Positions 34,501 to 46,918 of a DNA stretch of 64,000 nt are shown here, piece after piece. Within the stretch, counting starts at the first letter, position 1; every line of letters starts with the position of its first letter. This DNA comes from Zerene cesonia. Lineage: Eukaryota > Arthropoda > Insecta > Lepidoptera > Pieridae. The stretch lies in the NCBI RefSeq assembly GCF_012273895.1, contig NC_052125.1, positions 4,526,001 through 4,590,000 on the forward strand, read 5' to 3'. The notes beneath the pieces are model-generated. The model saw only the letters and a list, made by a program, of their open reading frames with translations, did not search any database and was not told the DNA's origin. The position numbers and the translations under genes were made by a program.

Positions 34501-37240
34501 ACACACGTCCTTCGGTTCGTGTATCGTGGTCACGTTGTCTGGTTGGACGTATATTTTCGTATCTCTGTTCGTGTGTATCGACCAGCCGGCTACGGCTACT
34601 GCAAATTGAAATTGCATCGCTAATGAAATCAGCTAAAATTTTTTAACTAGCGCCTGGTTAGTACTTGCAATACGAACTATTAAGGTTCGGTATGCCAGCA
34701 AGAGAAATTGGGAAAATGTATTTTTTCACTGGAGAAATGTATTTCTAAATAGGTTATGCAGTTTTTGAGACAGTACTACCACAGAATAATAAGTTCAAGT
34801 GCTACAACCAATATACAGAATAGTTTAAAACATACAGATTTTATGAATTTGCCATCGGGATTGTAAAAAAAATCTCCTACTTTTCCTTAAGACGCTTTTA
34901 TTAGTTTCACCGGTATGTTTGTATGTAACCGACTCTTTTAAACTCACATTTTGACGCACTTTAAACGGATACATTTAATTCAAACTTTGTACACAATACA
35001 ATAATGTCAGGAATTCATGGTATTATCTTGATAAGGATCGCCAGGATTAAATTATTTCCTTACGTATGTTCTGTACAAAGAGCAAGTGAGACAATTTACT
35101 TGACTCTATCAATAATGCGTGTTGTTTCAGTTTTTTTAATCATATATCATTCTTAAGCAGATAAAATTAATGCATCTATTTTATGAGCTATATGAAAAAA
35201 CGAGGAACATAACTACACATTTTAGGTCTCAATATTCAGAAGGCCTTTGACAGAAAACGAAACATTTTAATTACTTAGATAGTGATGTAAATGAGTACGC
35301 ATCGAAATAAACTAATTGCTTATTAAAAATAACATTAACAACGCGAATGTTATTGTCTTTTTAATATTTTATCTTTCAATGTTGCAATTCCAAACGCGCG
35401 CGGCAACTGATAGAATTGGTATTTATTTAAATTAACGAGCCCACATTTATTGCAAACGGTTATTTAATGTTTAAAGTGGTTTTATTTGTACATTTAAACA
35501 ACGAAAGATATTTATTTATTTATTTATTTATTCTTTATTGCACACTTTCACACTTACAAAATATAAAAAAGAAATAAAATGAACTAGTATGCAAAGGGCG
35601 GCCTTATGGCTAAAAGCCATCTCTACCAGGCAACCGTTGGGTAAAGGACAATATATTTTTAGCAACGTACAATGCAACGCACGTAGGCAGGCAGTCTATT
35701 GGAAAATTAATAAAGACAAAAAAAAAAATTAAAATAATTAAATATGATATTTTATGTAGGTACTAGATTTCTTGCCACGGCTTCCGATGCATTCTTTGGA
35801 AATGCCATCTTCTATTCACTATCTTAATCTTGTCATAACAAAAAAGTAGTCGTGTTACCTTCGTACACTACTTGATCCTCTTATTCTAGGGTAGATAAAC
35901 AGCGTATGCTTTTTAATCAATAAAAAATTAAAAAATTAATACCAATGAAGAGATTTTTTTGTTAGAATGTGCTAGTCGAAGTATTTGCTCGACCGATTTC
36001 GCTTAAATATCTTTTCACGACCGCGACCGGGGCGAACTGGTAGTCTAGTATATATCTTCTATTCCCATTCTATCAATACCGATTATAGTACAAAAACTGC
36101 GAAATGTAGACTTAAAACCATAATTCATATGTTCAACAATACATTTGATAGTCATAGTCTAATCATTAGGCAAGCATTTTATTAAAACGGCCGACCGTGT
36201 ACGGCCCATTCATGCGACAGCCCAAATCGAGGTTCGTGGTCCCCGTCAAGGGGGAACGCCCTTGAGCGTTTTGCTACTAGTTCCTTCAAGTTCAGTTCAC
36301 CTACGCGTCCGTGCTAAAATGTAGTAGCCCTTCTGGCTGACATCAAGAAACACCAGAAAAAAGAACTTTATTATAAAAACATGCAATTACCAGCAAACTA
36401 CACTTACCTTTTGGCATCTGGTCGTTGGCTCTATTATACACCGGTATATACATTAAAACACAAAACAATATCATGGCGGTGCTGAAGAGTGAGAACTTCG
36501 CTATCACCGTCACCGGCCACCGCCTCTCCCTCTCCGGTTTAATTTCTCTACTGTACGGTGCATATCTTCTACTTCTGTCATATCTGAAAACATTACAGTT
36601 AGTAAGAGTACGAAGAAAACTGCTACGATTAACTCGATTGTCATTTATATGAATATCATAGAGCAAAGGACCTAGTGCGGTACCTTTCGACACCCCATTA
36701 TGAAATTCATACATATCAATATCGGTTAGGGTTAATTATCAATAGGAAATGTAAACGAAGCTGCATTTACAATAATTGATTATTTAAATAATACGTACCT
36801 ACATCGATTGTACGACGATGTTTTAGCTTGTAATAGTTTTAATGTACTTTTTAAAATGCAATATTGTCAAACGAGCATTAATATTCAGCATTCAATCGTA
36901 TTACATGGCTCTGCGTAGATTGCTTTTTTTTGTACAGTGGTTCCGACATTGTGAATACAACCGAAAAATCTCCGGTTCCATACCCAGTCGAGACAGTAAA
37001 TAAACAATAAATGACTTCCTTTCCTTTTTGAAGTCAGTTAAAAATGCAGTCACGTAGAATACACAATCCCAAGAAATCGATCAGTAACACAAACACGAAA
37101 TCCATCGGCCCCACACCCCATACCCCATGCCCCACGGACGGTGACACTCACCTGTATGACAATAAGGGACTGTCATCACTATCTCTACTGGAATATAGCT
37201 GATCATCGTCTTCCCATTGCTGCGTGTCATCACGTGCCAT
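31530..37240 (-). CDS. Beta-1,3-galactosyltransferase family (GT31), 3' end lost in gap
   Basis: Type II Golgi glycosyltransferase that adds galactose (or a related sugar) in beta-1,3 linkage from a UDP-sugar. Exons in transcript order: 37240-37152, 36583-36408, 34598-33771, 33165-32991, 32421-32273, 31577-31530 (runs into the gap). Phases agree across all five introns. Residues 1-about 54 are cytosolic and charged; about 55-75 form one membrane anchor (FSLFSTAMILFCVLMYIPVY). GT31 motifs: LFLLVVVCSS, RRNAIRETWG (147-156), YKVVFLLG (303-310), DSYNNLTLKSIMMLKWV, the metal-binding TDDDMYINV (371-379), SGTGYVFS, EDIYITG (467-473). About 130 acidic residues are inserted between RETWG and YKVVFLLG, where relatives have some 15. 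Sub-specificity cannot be told. The ATG is the first in frame after a possible acceptor CCGCTGCAG. Catalytic residues seen are intact. Confidence 0.9.
32273..32421 (-). CDS. GT31 exon 5, SGTGYVFS and EDIYITG
   Basis: Residues 424-472: YPRYLSGTGYVFSAPAALAL and YFHLEDIYIT, the acceptor-site motifs of GT31. Acceptor CTCCCCCGCAG, donor GTGAGT. Confidence 0.93.
32991..33165 (-). CDS. GT31 exon 4, DDD metal-binding motif
   Basis: Residues 366-422: RYILKTDDDMYINVPNLI, the GT31 DxD motif. Acceptor TTTTTTTCAG, donor GTGAGA. Confidence 0.93.
33771..34598 (-). CDS. GT31 exon 3, stem, RETWG motif and acidic insertion
   Basis: 828 nt, residues 90-364. RRNAIRETWG, then an acidic insertion rich in Asp/Glu (ENDDVDYDYESN, EEILEEDTGN), then YKVVFLLG and DSYNNLTLKS. 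Acceptor AATTTGCAG chosen; a second AG 20 bases upstream is also in frame and would add seven residues. Confidence 0.88.
34918..35065. repeat. Dispersed repeat (TATCTTGATAAGGATCGCCAG)
   Basis: Related segments at 37650-37745, 60940-61130 and, inverted, 30470-30529. Source element not identified. Confidence 0.5.
36408..36583 (-). CDS. GT31 exon 2, membrane anchor
   Basis: Residues 31-88. A basic stretch (REIKPERERR) precedes the hydrophobic segment FSLFSTAMILFCVLMYIPVY, giving type II topology. Acceptor GTTTTCAG, donor GTAAGT. Confidence 0.87.
36598..36714 (-). pseudogene. Non-LTR retrotransposon reverse transcriptase fragment
   Basis: A short minus-strand stretch reads GVSKGTALGPLLYDIHIND, a decayed form of the reverse transcriptase block GVPQGSVLGPLLFxIYIND. 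It lies in the first GT31 intron just upstream of the membrane-anchor exon. Confidence 0.6.
37152..37240 (-). CDS. GT31 first coding exon
   Basis: Residues 1-29, MARDDTQQWEDDDQLYSSRD and nine more, acidic cytosolic tail. Donor ACAG/GTGAGT. Confidence 0.8.
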
Positions 37241-38634
37241 CAATGCTGCAGCGGAAATAAAATTATTGACCTCTAACCGCTTGCCACGACTCTTCCCGGC
37301 TTAACCCGGGTTAATATAATAATGATAATACAGGAAAATATAGCCTGTGACACTCTCAGATGAGTGGTAAATGAATTTTTTAAATCCGTTCAGCTGTTTC
37401 GGAGCCTATTCAGTACAAACAAAAAAAAAAAAAAAAACGATAAGAAGGGGGAAGAACAGAAGGGAGACCTTATCACATATAAGTGATTAGCGACGTAACT
37501 AAAAAGGATGTAGATAAAAAAAAAAACTAAAAAGTCTTTAAGTATTTCAACTTCAAACTCCTTCCATATTGGTGCAGCGGTTATGCAGTGAAAGGACATA
37601 CAAACTTTCGCTTTCATACTATAAGGAGACTGGATTTGCATTTTTTTATTAACACGCGATTATTGGCTTCACCTGTACGTTTGTTTGTATGTAAGAGACT
37701 CCTTGAAAGTCGATTTTGTCCCACTTGAAACGGACAGATATTAACCTCACCACAAAACGGTTGTGCGTTTGTTACAATTGTTGAAATAGCTGTACGCTCT
37801 GGCTTCGCTCGTGGTACATATATAGCCTATGTCACTCTGTGAAGTTGCAGCTTTCGAATGGTGTAAGAATTTTCGAAATCGGCCCAGCGGTTGTTGCGTG
37901 AAAACGTTACGAACATACTCGTACAAAAATACAAAGTTCTTGTTTAAGTTTATTTATTTATTTTAAACACTTGTTGTGCTGGCAACGCAGCAGAAATAAA
38001 TACAATAAAGCACAGATAAACAGAATGCGGCCTTATCACTTACAAGTGATCTCTTCCAGGCAACCAACAGAACGAGCGAAAAACAAAAATACTTAAAAGG
38101 CGGTAGGTAAAAAGTTAAACCAATGAAACAATATTATGAATATAAATAATAATTGAATATTAGTGGAGATAAATTTCATATTAATAAATCATAGTAAAGG
38201 TATTTATGCCGATTATTTTAAATTAATTGACTTCAATAACTGTATTAATAATCCACGTCATAACATCACACACAGGCTCAGCACACACTAAAGGCCTTGG
38301 CATTACCTTATATTATAAATCGGTCCATTGGTTTAGGTGTGACGATAAGACCTGGAGAGGAGTGACCCCCCCTCACTCAGGAACCTCGGTGACCTATTTT
38401 TTTTAGAAAATAATTGTATCCTATACAGTGAAAACGAATTAGCTACTCAGGCGTACAGCTCAGTGTGCGCGTACCCCTAACCTAACAATGCTCATTGTTG
38501 GTATTTGCTATGGTACCTAGTTTCTAGAACAATCCATTACCGCTGACACAATTAGCATCCATTTCATACTATTCAATTAAATGACTCATTCACGTCGACC
38601 AAGCACTCAGTTCGAATTATTTGCGACTAGTTGC

Positions 38635-38802
38635 CAGTGGCGTAGCTAGAGGGACAAGGGCCCTGGTGCATAGGGAAAGAATCGGGCCCTCCTCCCCTCT
38701 TTTCGCCTTCCTCCCCTCTTTCAAAGCTGAGGTTAGACGGCCCCCTGAGCTCCGGGGCCCTGGTGCACTGCACCACCTGGCCCTATGATAGCTACGCCAC
38801 TG
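38635..38802. mobile_element. hAT-type MITE, 168 bp, with 8-bp TSD
   Basis: Terminal inverted repeats CAGTGGCGTAGCTA / TAGCTACGCCACTG. The target-site duplication CTAGTTGC is perfect at 38627-38634 and 38803-38810. Internal sequence is GC-rich with GGGCCCT. Confidence 0.88.
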
Positions 38803-40879
38803 CTAGTTGCGTCCTGCCGTGTCGTTCGCGGACACGGCAACGGGTAAAATACTTTACATAGAAAAAAATCCCATTGAAATATGTTGCGTAATTTCAAAGA
38901 TGTAAACATACAGACACACGGGCGGCGGAGAACGAATTTGTTTTATACAATACTAGCTTTTGCCCGTGGCATCGCACGCGTGAAATTCAGAGTAGTTCAA
39001 TAGATGTTAATATACATATATTAACATCTATTTTATATATATTATGACCCTTCCTCTTGAATCACACTATCTATTAAAAAAAAACCATCAAAATCCGTTG
39101 AGTAGTTTTAAAGATTAAAGCATACATAGGCACATAGCGACAAGGAGAGCGACTTTCTTATATACTATGTAGTGAAGTAAGGACAAGTAAATGCACCTGT
39201 CTCATTAAAAACAATATTTTTATTTGACATTTATTTTTGATTAAATTCTAACAACCATCGTCTAACTGGTGACCCGTTCACGAGGTTATCTGACATAACG
39301 GTCACCCATCATCACACCGACCGCTCGTTAGCGTGCCTCACCTGCGGTTCATATATAGATCAACGAACTCAAGTGGACCAAGGTCATTTTTAGATCTAAT
39401 TAGGCAATTAGGCAAGCTAATTTAATTAATCTGCAAGCGATACTCTATCCAATTAGTACACATCCTTCCTACTAATATTATAAATGCGAAAGTTGTGTGT
39501 GTGTGTTTGTTACTCTTTCACGCAACAACTACTGGACCGATTGCAATGAAATTTGGTACGTAGACAGCTGGACAAGTGGAATAACATATAGGCAACTTTT
39601 TATCCCGATATTCCTACGGGATACGGACTTACGCGGGTGAAACCGCGGGGCGCAGCTAGTATATATAAAGATGAGTATAATTATTTGTTTGAACGGGCTA
39701 ACTCCTACTATAAGCTTTCTGAGTGCTATAGGCTTTGAAGTGCGTTCGATTCGCACTTGACCGATGTTTTTATAAACAATTGGCTTGTGACCTTTCCACC
39801 TTTAATTAGCTATCTACTGCGTTTTGAGGTTTTCGAGTCGTTTAATAAACAACTTAATTAGTTAGGTATAAGTTGATAAAATTGTCAATGTTACGAGATT
39901 GTTTTATTTCACGTAACATTTATGCGATTATTGCGATTAACCCCCATCCGTTAATGTGTTTGCTAATCTTTTGTGTAAAAACTGCTCGACAGATGTGGAT
40001 GAAATTTAACACGGATATGGATTATTATAGTCTAGATTGGTTGGATTGTTTTCGAATGTATCTTTAAACGCTAATTACACTATATTAAATTTAAAATTTA
40101 CGTTAGGTTTTTTAATTGTAATCAAACGAAATAGCAAATAGTGTTGAGCATATTTTGATGAAACTTTTACTAAAATTAATACCTATTTCACGGCACCACG
40201 TGTAAATTACTTCGTAATATATTAATAGCATGTAATTTTCTAAGTTTGTGACAACGCGTGCGAAGCCGCGGACAAAAGCCTAGTCTATTTTACCTCGCTA
40301 TAAAGAAGCGACCGAAAGTCAGGCTTCTCTTAATTACTTCTTTCATATCTACTATCGTTTTAACAATCATTCATTGACCTTTAAGATCTAAAGTCAATGC
40401 CTAGTTCGTTGTTGATTACAAGCTAGCTCTCCGTCCGCGGCTTCACTCGGTCCTACCTCGATGTGAAGCGCGATGCTAATATAGACTGTCAACTATCACT
40501 GTGCTGAATTTCATCTATCCACGATTAGTGTTTTCTTGTGTTTGATTTTACGCGAGTCTTAAACATTTAAAAATTAAAGACTTTTTAACGGATTTTAAAC
40601 GCGATTTATTCATTATATTATTTACCCGACGTTCGGGTATCGGTTCACCCCGTACACAATTCAAGTGATAACAAACACAAAAAAAAATACAGTCGAATTG
40701 CTAAACTGCACCGTTTTTTGAAGTCGCTAGAAGAACATTCGAGAATTGAGAACCTCATCTGGCGGCACGGCAGCGGCCCCACCAAGTCGAGCAAAAGAGC
40801 GGCCATCCTTTTCTCGTGCGCCTTGCGGGAAGTCGGTTAATAATTACGTTATATAGCGTTGCGATATCGCCAGCTCAGA

Positions 40880-41183
40880 ACGTCGTCATCAGCCCATATA
40901 TGTTCCCACTGCTGGGACACAGGCCTCCTATGAGGGTTCAGGCCATAATTCACCACGCTGGCCAAGTGCGGGTTGGCAGATGTCACATGTCGTCGAACTT
41001 TTGATTCTTGGACATGCCGGTTTCCTCACGATGTTTTCCTTCACCGTTTTAAGCAGTGGTCACGCTATCCACATGTGCAGATAAATTGAAAAATCAATTT
41101 ATTTCCTGCACGCTCGCCCGGTCTCGAACCCCGACTTATCGATTTTGAAGTCCGAGGTTCTCACCACTGAGCCACCGCTGCTT
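40880..41183 (-). repeat. SINE, antisense, nearly complete
   Basis: Best copy of the family in the window, from CATCAGCCCATATATG to GAGCCACCGCTGC. Confidence 0.78.
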
Positions 41184-42803
41184 TTTTAGCCTCTCAGAAC
41201 GTAAGACTAAGTAATAACAAGCTATTGTCAATGTTATTAATAACTCGAATGACTCAATCCCCTGACCTTCGGGTTTGTGACATTTCTCGGTAAAGGTTGA
41301 GTTCGATATTTCTTTTCGCGACGAAATCTGGTATGATTTCTGGTCTCTAGTAACCTTTTCAAAAAAAATCTCATGTACGTTTCATTTTTGCGAAATAAAA
41401 CACGTATTATATAACTGTTTTTAAGAGAAATTCTACGTATAGATTTTTTAGAATTTAACATTTTAGTACTAGGTAGACTAAATTCAAATGGGGCTTTCAT
41501 ATCATTCAAATAGGAGTCGAAAGTCCTGAAGTAAAAAATACAGTTGTATGGATAACCTCTTCATTTTAAAGTCGATTAAATTATATTATATTACGATTTG
41601 TTTAACATTGCGTTGATACACATTGTACAAACCCGTCTTGCACTTGGTCGGTTTTAAAATAATTTCAGCCACTCACACGTAAATTGGGTCGTGGTTAAAC
41701 TTGACCTCCGAGGAGAATAATGTTAAGTTTTCGCAGCGAACTCGAGCTCAAATACTTTCAAGTTGAAATTAAGCTTATGCAAAGTAAAAAAGCTTCGCTG
41801 GCTACTCCATAATTGAAATGCAGACGAAAATGTTATCGGAAAAGGCCTCCGAATTTCATTTAAAATTGACGGACTTGCAACTAAACAAGTCTGTGAAAAA
41901 ACATATATTTGTTTTTTATCTGTTATCGATATTGCCAGTTCCAATCGGTGAAGGTAAATATTGTATTAAAAACATCAATCTTAATATATATAAATCTCGT
42001 GTCACAATGTTTGGACAAACTACTGGACTCCTAAACCACTTAACCGATTATAATAAAATTCGCACACCATGTGCAGTTCGATCCAAATTGAGAGATAGGA
42101 TAGTTTATATTATGGCAATTACTATAAATTACTAGGTCCCCGCGCGGAGTCGGGGCGTGCAGCTAGTTTATTATACATTTTTGTATTGGATTGACAATAG
42201 CATAAAGTAGCTTAACGCCATTACAAAAATGTATAGCACATCAATGGTTTTCTTATGGGGGCCAGCTAATCTTAATTCTAGTCTAGTCACGCTAACGTGA
42301 CCACTCGTCACAGTGGTCACGCCCGAAACGTATAAGCCTATATGCACCGCACACTCTATCTAAGCCTAATTCTAAAAGTCTTCATAGAGGTTCGGACAGA
42401 TGGACAGTGTACCATCATCGTGACTCTAAAACCAGCCTAAGTGGTCACCACTGTCTATAAACACCAGTAAAACTTTTAAATGACAATAAGCTTTTTCCTT
42501 TGATGACACCAACGGGAACACCATGTGTTTCCAAAGCTTTACCATACACAGATGCGAGGAGGAATTGCCCATTAAAGGATGGCAAAAAAAATGTCAAACA
42601 CTCATTGAAATTAACACCTTATCTTGTGGCAGTAATGTTTAAAGTCTATTGTGCAGCTCAGAAAACTCTACCTAAAAGACGCAGAGGTAGAGTTTGATTC
42701 GTAATATTTTTGAGAGTAATTGTGAGTCTAGTCTAGTTGTTTATTGTACATCAATGTAGGATATCTGGCCATAAACTTAAATTTTAACAAAAAGTCATAT
42801 TTA

Positions 42804-43073
42804 GAAATTAAAAACTTTTTAACGGATTTTAAACGCGATTTATTCATTAAATTATTAACCCATTATATTATTAACATCCAGAAAAACACTCCACATACCA
42901 ACTGCGGAGAAATAGGTGGAGGTAGGTCACAAACAACAATTTTTGTACGACCTTCAAGACATACAACATCTCAGTCTCTCCGTGACCATGCTCGCTGTAA
43001 AGTGTTCGAAATGTCGGGTTAATAATATAATGAATAAATCGCGTTTAAAATCCATTAAAAAGTTTTTAATTTC
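42804..43073. mobile_element. Fold-back MITE, 43-bp arms
   Basis: Arm AAAAACTTTTTAACGGATTT and on at 42807-42850 is repeated inverted at 43028-43070 with few mismatches. The interior contains AAGTGTTCGAAATGTCGGGT. Partial copies: 40570-40660, 50222-50345. Confidence 0.78.
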
Positions 43074-44633
43074 CAAATGTATAATACTTGCGTAAAATCA
43101 AACACAAGAAAATACTAAAAAGTCATATGTTAGTAGTGAATGAGAATTTAAAATCAACCAGGTCAGTTACCAGCTATGAAAAAAAATAATAAACCTATGA
43201 ATTATGGTGATTAGAAACAACAATTGAATAAATATCTTGTCATTACACTAAATCCACAACAGCATTGTGAAGATCAACTATTTGAAGACTTGTGTTCTCA
43301 AAACCTGTTTTTGCATATTAGTAAACTATGAAGCAGGTGGGCCACCTAATACTAAGTGGTCACCACCACCCATAAACACTTGCAACACTAGAGGTGTTAC
43401 AAGTGCTTTGCTGGCCTTTAAGTAACCCATACACTCTTTTCTTAAAGACCCCAATGCCGTTTCTTTAGTTACCAAGTATGTTTTGTAGTAACATTTAAGG
43501 TTAATATATATTCACCAAGCTAGTTATGTTCTGTTAAGACCCTCGATAGCATTGTTAAAGATTTTTTCTGTAACATTACTTGAATGAACACATCAAGATA
43601 TGTAATAAATAAACAAATAATATTGCAATTTTACTACTTGTCAATTTAGTCAGTTGTCGAATAGTAATAATTAAACCCAATTTTAAACAATTCAAATCGT
43701 GCCCTTTAGTAGACATATGTTGAGCCGGCTGAATATTAAAGGAATAATGAGAGTAATTTCAAATTTTCAAGGACAGCTCAAAAAATTATTGTTCTACAAA
43801 TTTACGTAATATTGTGTGAAATTCTTAAAAAAAAACATGAATTACCTTTGGGAAATGGACCATGAACGTAATTATGATGTTACCTAATGATGACGGCAAT
43901 TTGGACTCAAAACATACTAAAATTAAATACATGTATCATTGGACCTTTCTAGGACACGTAAACATTTCGATTTAGAAAAATTGCTCGTTCACATACCGAT
44001 ATTCCAGTAAATTATAAAATAATAGTTACATTTATGATAATTGTATGTTTAATTTATTGAAAATACAAGCGCTAAGGCTGTAGCTACGACGTAACGCTTA
44101 AAAATTAAAATGTAAATAATTCAACTTACTTTACGAAGTTGACGTCCTTAATAACACTGAACACTATTTATTTATTCACTTTATTTCATCTGTTTATTTA
44201 ACTATTTACACAAAACATTACAATATATTATTTACATGAAAATACGATTTAATTTGACAAGAGTCGAGAATGATTTGTGAATGTTTCTAAAATTTGATAG
44301 TCTTTGCTTGGCTTGACAAGTTGACATTGATTATTATGAAATTGACATTTAAAATTTTGAACAGATAAAGAAAAATTAATTAAAAAAAAATAGATCATAT
44401 TTTGTTTTGTTTTTTTCAATCGTTAACCATTTTTTCTATTACGTCCAAAAGTCATATCTTACAATGTTATAATGCATGGAGTATTATAAATGTTTACATA
44501 TTTTTTCAAACTATGCAAGAACAACGTGGTCCATTTTTAAACATGTATTTTGCATTTATTAAATATTAGCAAAAAATGGAAATTTAATGCATTAATTATA
44601 CGACATAATACGAAATGACGGTAAACAGCAGTA

Positions 44634-45103
44634 CAGTGTTCCCAACTTAGGGATTTTCCCCCCAAATTTAGGGGGTAAATTAGTGGAATGGGATTTTTTT
44701 AGGGGTTTTATATGTTTAGGGGTATTTTTAGGGTTTTTCTGAATATATAATATTCTGAATATAATAGAACTATCCAATGCAATAATCAATTAAATTTATT
44801 TTTCACATTAATTCGTAATGGTGAATCTTGCACAACTTTCACTCCATCTTCTAAAATGTTAAGTTTATTCAATGTTAACTTGTATGATTTTAAAAATTCT
44901 GACTCTTCAGAGGAAACTGACATAATTTTTAATGTATTAGTTAATTTATAAATAAAAAGCATTAATAAATATTACTGAATATTACTTATTATATTATTTT
45001 GATTCAATATTATTTTTTAGGGGGATTTTCAAATAATTGACGCAGTTTTAGGGGGTTTTGACTTAGAGTTAGGGGTAAATATTTCTGAGAGTTGGCAACA
45101 CTG
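44634..45103. mobile_element. hAT-type MITE, 470 bp, with 8-bp TSD
   Basis: Imperfect terminal inverted repeats CAGTGTTCCCAACT / AGTTGGCAACACTG, and perfect 8-bp duplication CAGCAGTA at 44626-44633 and 45104-45111. Interior is rich in AGGGG/CCCCT near both ends. No transposase ORF. Confidence 0.88.
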
Positions 45104-45702
45104 CAGCAGTATATTCAATACTCTGTGCTCAACAGCTGAGTACAAATGGGTGACATTTGACATATGATTAATTTTTTGTAATTGTTTGATTTTGGTATCG
45201 GTCCATAGTCTACACGTGATAAAGGTATTTATTTTATAAATTATCATCATAACTTTAATTTTGTACAGAATTCTTATGCGATTTATTTGCAACTTGCTAG
45301 CACAAACCAAGTGTCATTGATCGTCCGTAGGAGTTACGTATTTTGTTCGTATTTAACTAAAGTAATAAAAGTATATAAACAAATAGATTCTCAAAAACTT
45401 CCAATTCGAAAAAAGATCACTGTATAAACTTATTGAACATTTTATTAATATCAAATTCATTTTAGATAGTATAAAAATAATTAAAACAGAATCTGTACCT
45501 ACAACTAAGGAAACATAATATTGTGCAATGTAAATAATATTATAAAGAAAATTAAGTTCAAATTAAAAAAAGAGAAATGCGCAAATTGATATGAACGAAA
45601 ATATATATAAATATGGTAAAGGATAATACTTTGATTAGCTAATTCTAAACTAATAAGATACAAAAACTGTTTCCAGAGACCAGTATAAATTCTTGTGAAA
45701 AA

Positions 45703-45791
45703 ATGGCTTCGAAAATTTCGAAAACGCAAATTCTCGCGATCTACAAATCTCTGCTACGGGAGTCTGAAAAGTTTTCTAATTACAACTTTAG
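45703..45791 (+). CDS. LYRM4/bcn92: ISD11 exon 1
   Basis: Residues 1-29 and two bases of Arg30; start context AAAAATGGCT. Holds the LYR-type helix. Confidence 0.92.
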
Positions 45792-46868
45792 GTAAGTAAT
45801 ACAGAATGCATATTTTATGAAACATCAATAAGTTAAAAGTACATTAGGCCTAAAATAGGGGACTTTATAAAATCTTAATTTAGTGTAGGAGTTGAGCATG
45901 CTTCGGCACAAATTAAGATACCTGAAAGATACCCCACGAATTAGTAGCATGCTACTATGTTAGTTTGGTGTGTGGGGTTAGGCAGAACTCTGCGTTGATT
46001 TCCCTATGCTTCCCAGCACTTTTATTTCCCTCCATGTAAAGCTGGCAATTCATTGACAACAATATAGCCTCAGCAAATATTTATGGACCCACCAGCTCCT
46101 ATCTTGGTAATGTTGTGACAAAATTAAAAATAAAGGAAATTTTTTTTCTCAGGGCATATGCAATAAGGAGAGTGAGAGATGCATTTAAAGAGAAGAAAGT
46201 ATTAACGGATCCTAAGGCCATTAACAATGAAATTAAATTTGCGATGGACAATTTACAACTAATCAGGCGACAGGTATGTTTCTAAGTTACATTACTATCT
46301 CCCGTGCCTTTGCCCGTGGTGCAAACATAGCTCAGAGCACTTGGTGATGACATACAAATCCAATGGTGAAAGAATTATTGTAATCGGACCAGTAGTTCTG
46401 AAGGTTAGCTTTGTATTTATAGTCTAGTAAGTAAAAAGTACAATGTTGTGCTAATTTCTTGTACTGCGGGATATATATTGAACATAATGCCCCGCAGTTT
46501 TACATTAAATTTACAAAATTCTGACAAAAGACTTCAAAAAAGGTGGTTCTAAATTCAAGTGTATTTTTGGGGTTTGATACCTCATAACTTTTTAAAGAGA
46601 CATTGCAATGTAGCATTGATGTTTTATAGACCCCAAAACAATGTTTAGTAATTTTATTGTTTGTCTGTTTGTAAGTGCATCAATCACATAAAAACCACTA
46701 TGCAGATTTTGACAAAATTATATAAGCCGAAAAACCAATATGTACTAAGACAGATTTTTTTTTATACAGCACACACAAAAAAAATATTATTTTGTAATTT
46801 TTTTTTTGCAGATTGTTATTGGAGACATGTACAAGACAGAGAAACTAGTTATCGAAAATCTGCAATAA
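45703..46868 (+). CDS. LYRM4/bcn92: LYR motif-containing protein 4 (ISD11/bcn92), complete, 3 exons
   Basis: ISD11 is the small mitochondrial matrix partner that stabilises the cysteine desulfurase NFS1, together with acyl carrier protein, for Fe-S cluster assembly on ISCU. Exons 45703-45791, 46153-46273, 46812-46868; 267 nt, 88 aa plus TAA (human 91 aa). Motifs: ILAIYKSLLRESEKFSNYNF, YAIRRVRDAFKEKK, NLQLIRRQ, then IVIGDMYKTEKLVIENLQ, all in family order. The LYR tripeptide itself reads IYK (residues 12-14), and the nearby RES is kept. Donors GTAAGT and GTATGT, acceptors TTTTCTCAG and TTTTTTGCAG. It converges with the SVWC gene. Confidence 0.94.
46153..46273 (+). CDS. LYRM4/bcn92: ISD11 exon 2
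   Basis: Residues 31-70, YAIRRVRDAF to LQLIRRQ, phase 0 end. Confidence 0.94.
46812..46868 (+). CDS. LYRM4/bcn92: ISD11 exon 3
   Basis: Residues 71-88, IVIGDMYKTEKLVIENLQ, and TAA. Confidence 0.93.
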   Translation: MVIGDMYKTEKLVIENLQ

Positions 46869-46912
46869 ATTGTACTAAGAAAGAATTGTAAATGCTATGA
46901 AGAAATGTAAAT

Positions 46913-46918
46913 AATAAA
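46913..46918 (+). promoter_or_regulatory. Polyadenylation signal of ISD11
   Basis: AATAAA about 45 nt after the stop codon. Confidence 0.65.

Larger units (their letters stand above)
37241..44633. other. Intergenic repeat field
   Basis: No gene seen. Contains LINE-tail, Helitron, SINE, hAT-MITE and fold-back copies listed separately. A minus-strand donor-like sequence (GTAAGT) after 44137, ahead of the hAT MITE, could end a distant 5' UTR exon of the GT31 gene, but this is weak. Confidence 0.5.

Noticed and set aside
34320..34646. Three ORFs opposite the GT31 exon 3
   Set aside because: Antisense shadows of a well supported coding exon.
42500..42697. 65-codon ORF with a basic end
   Set aside because: No start context, splice sites or recognisable domain; lies in repeat-rich intergenic DNA.
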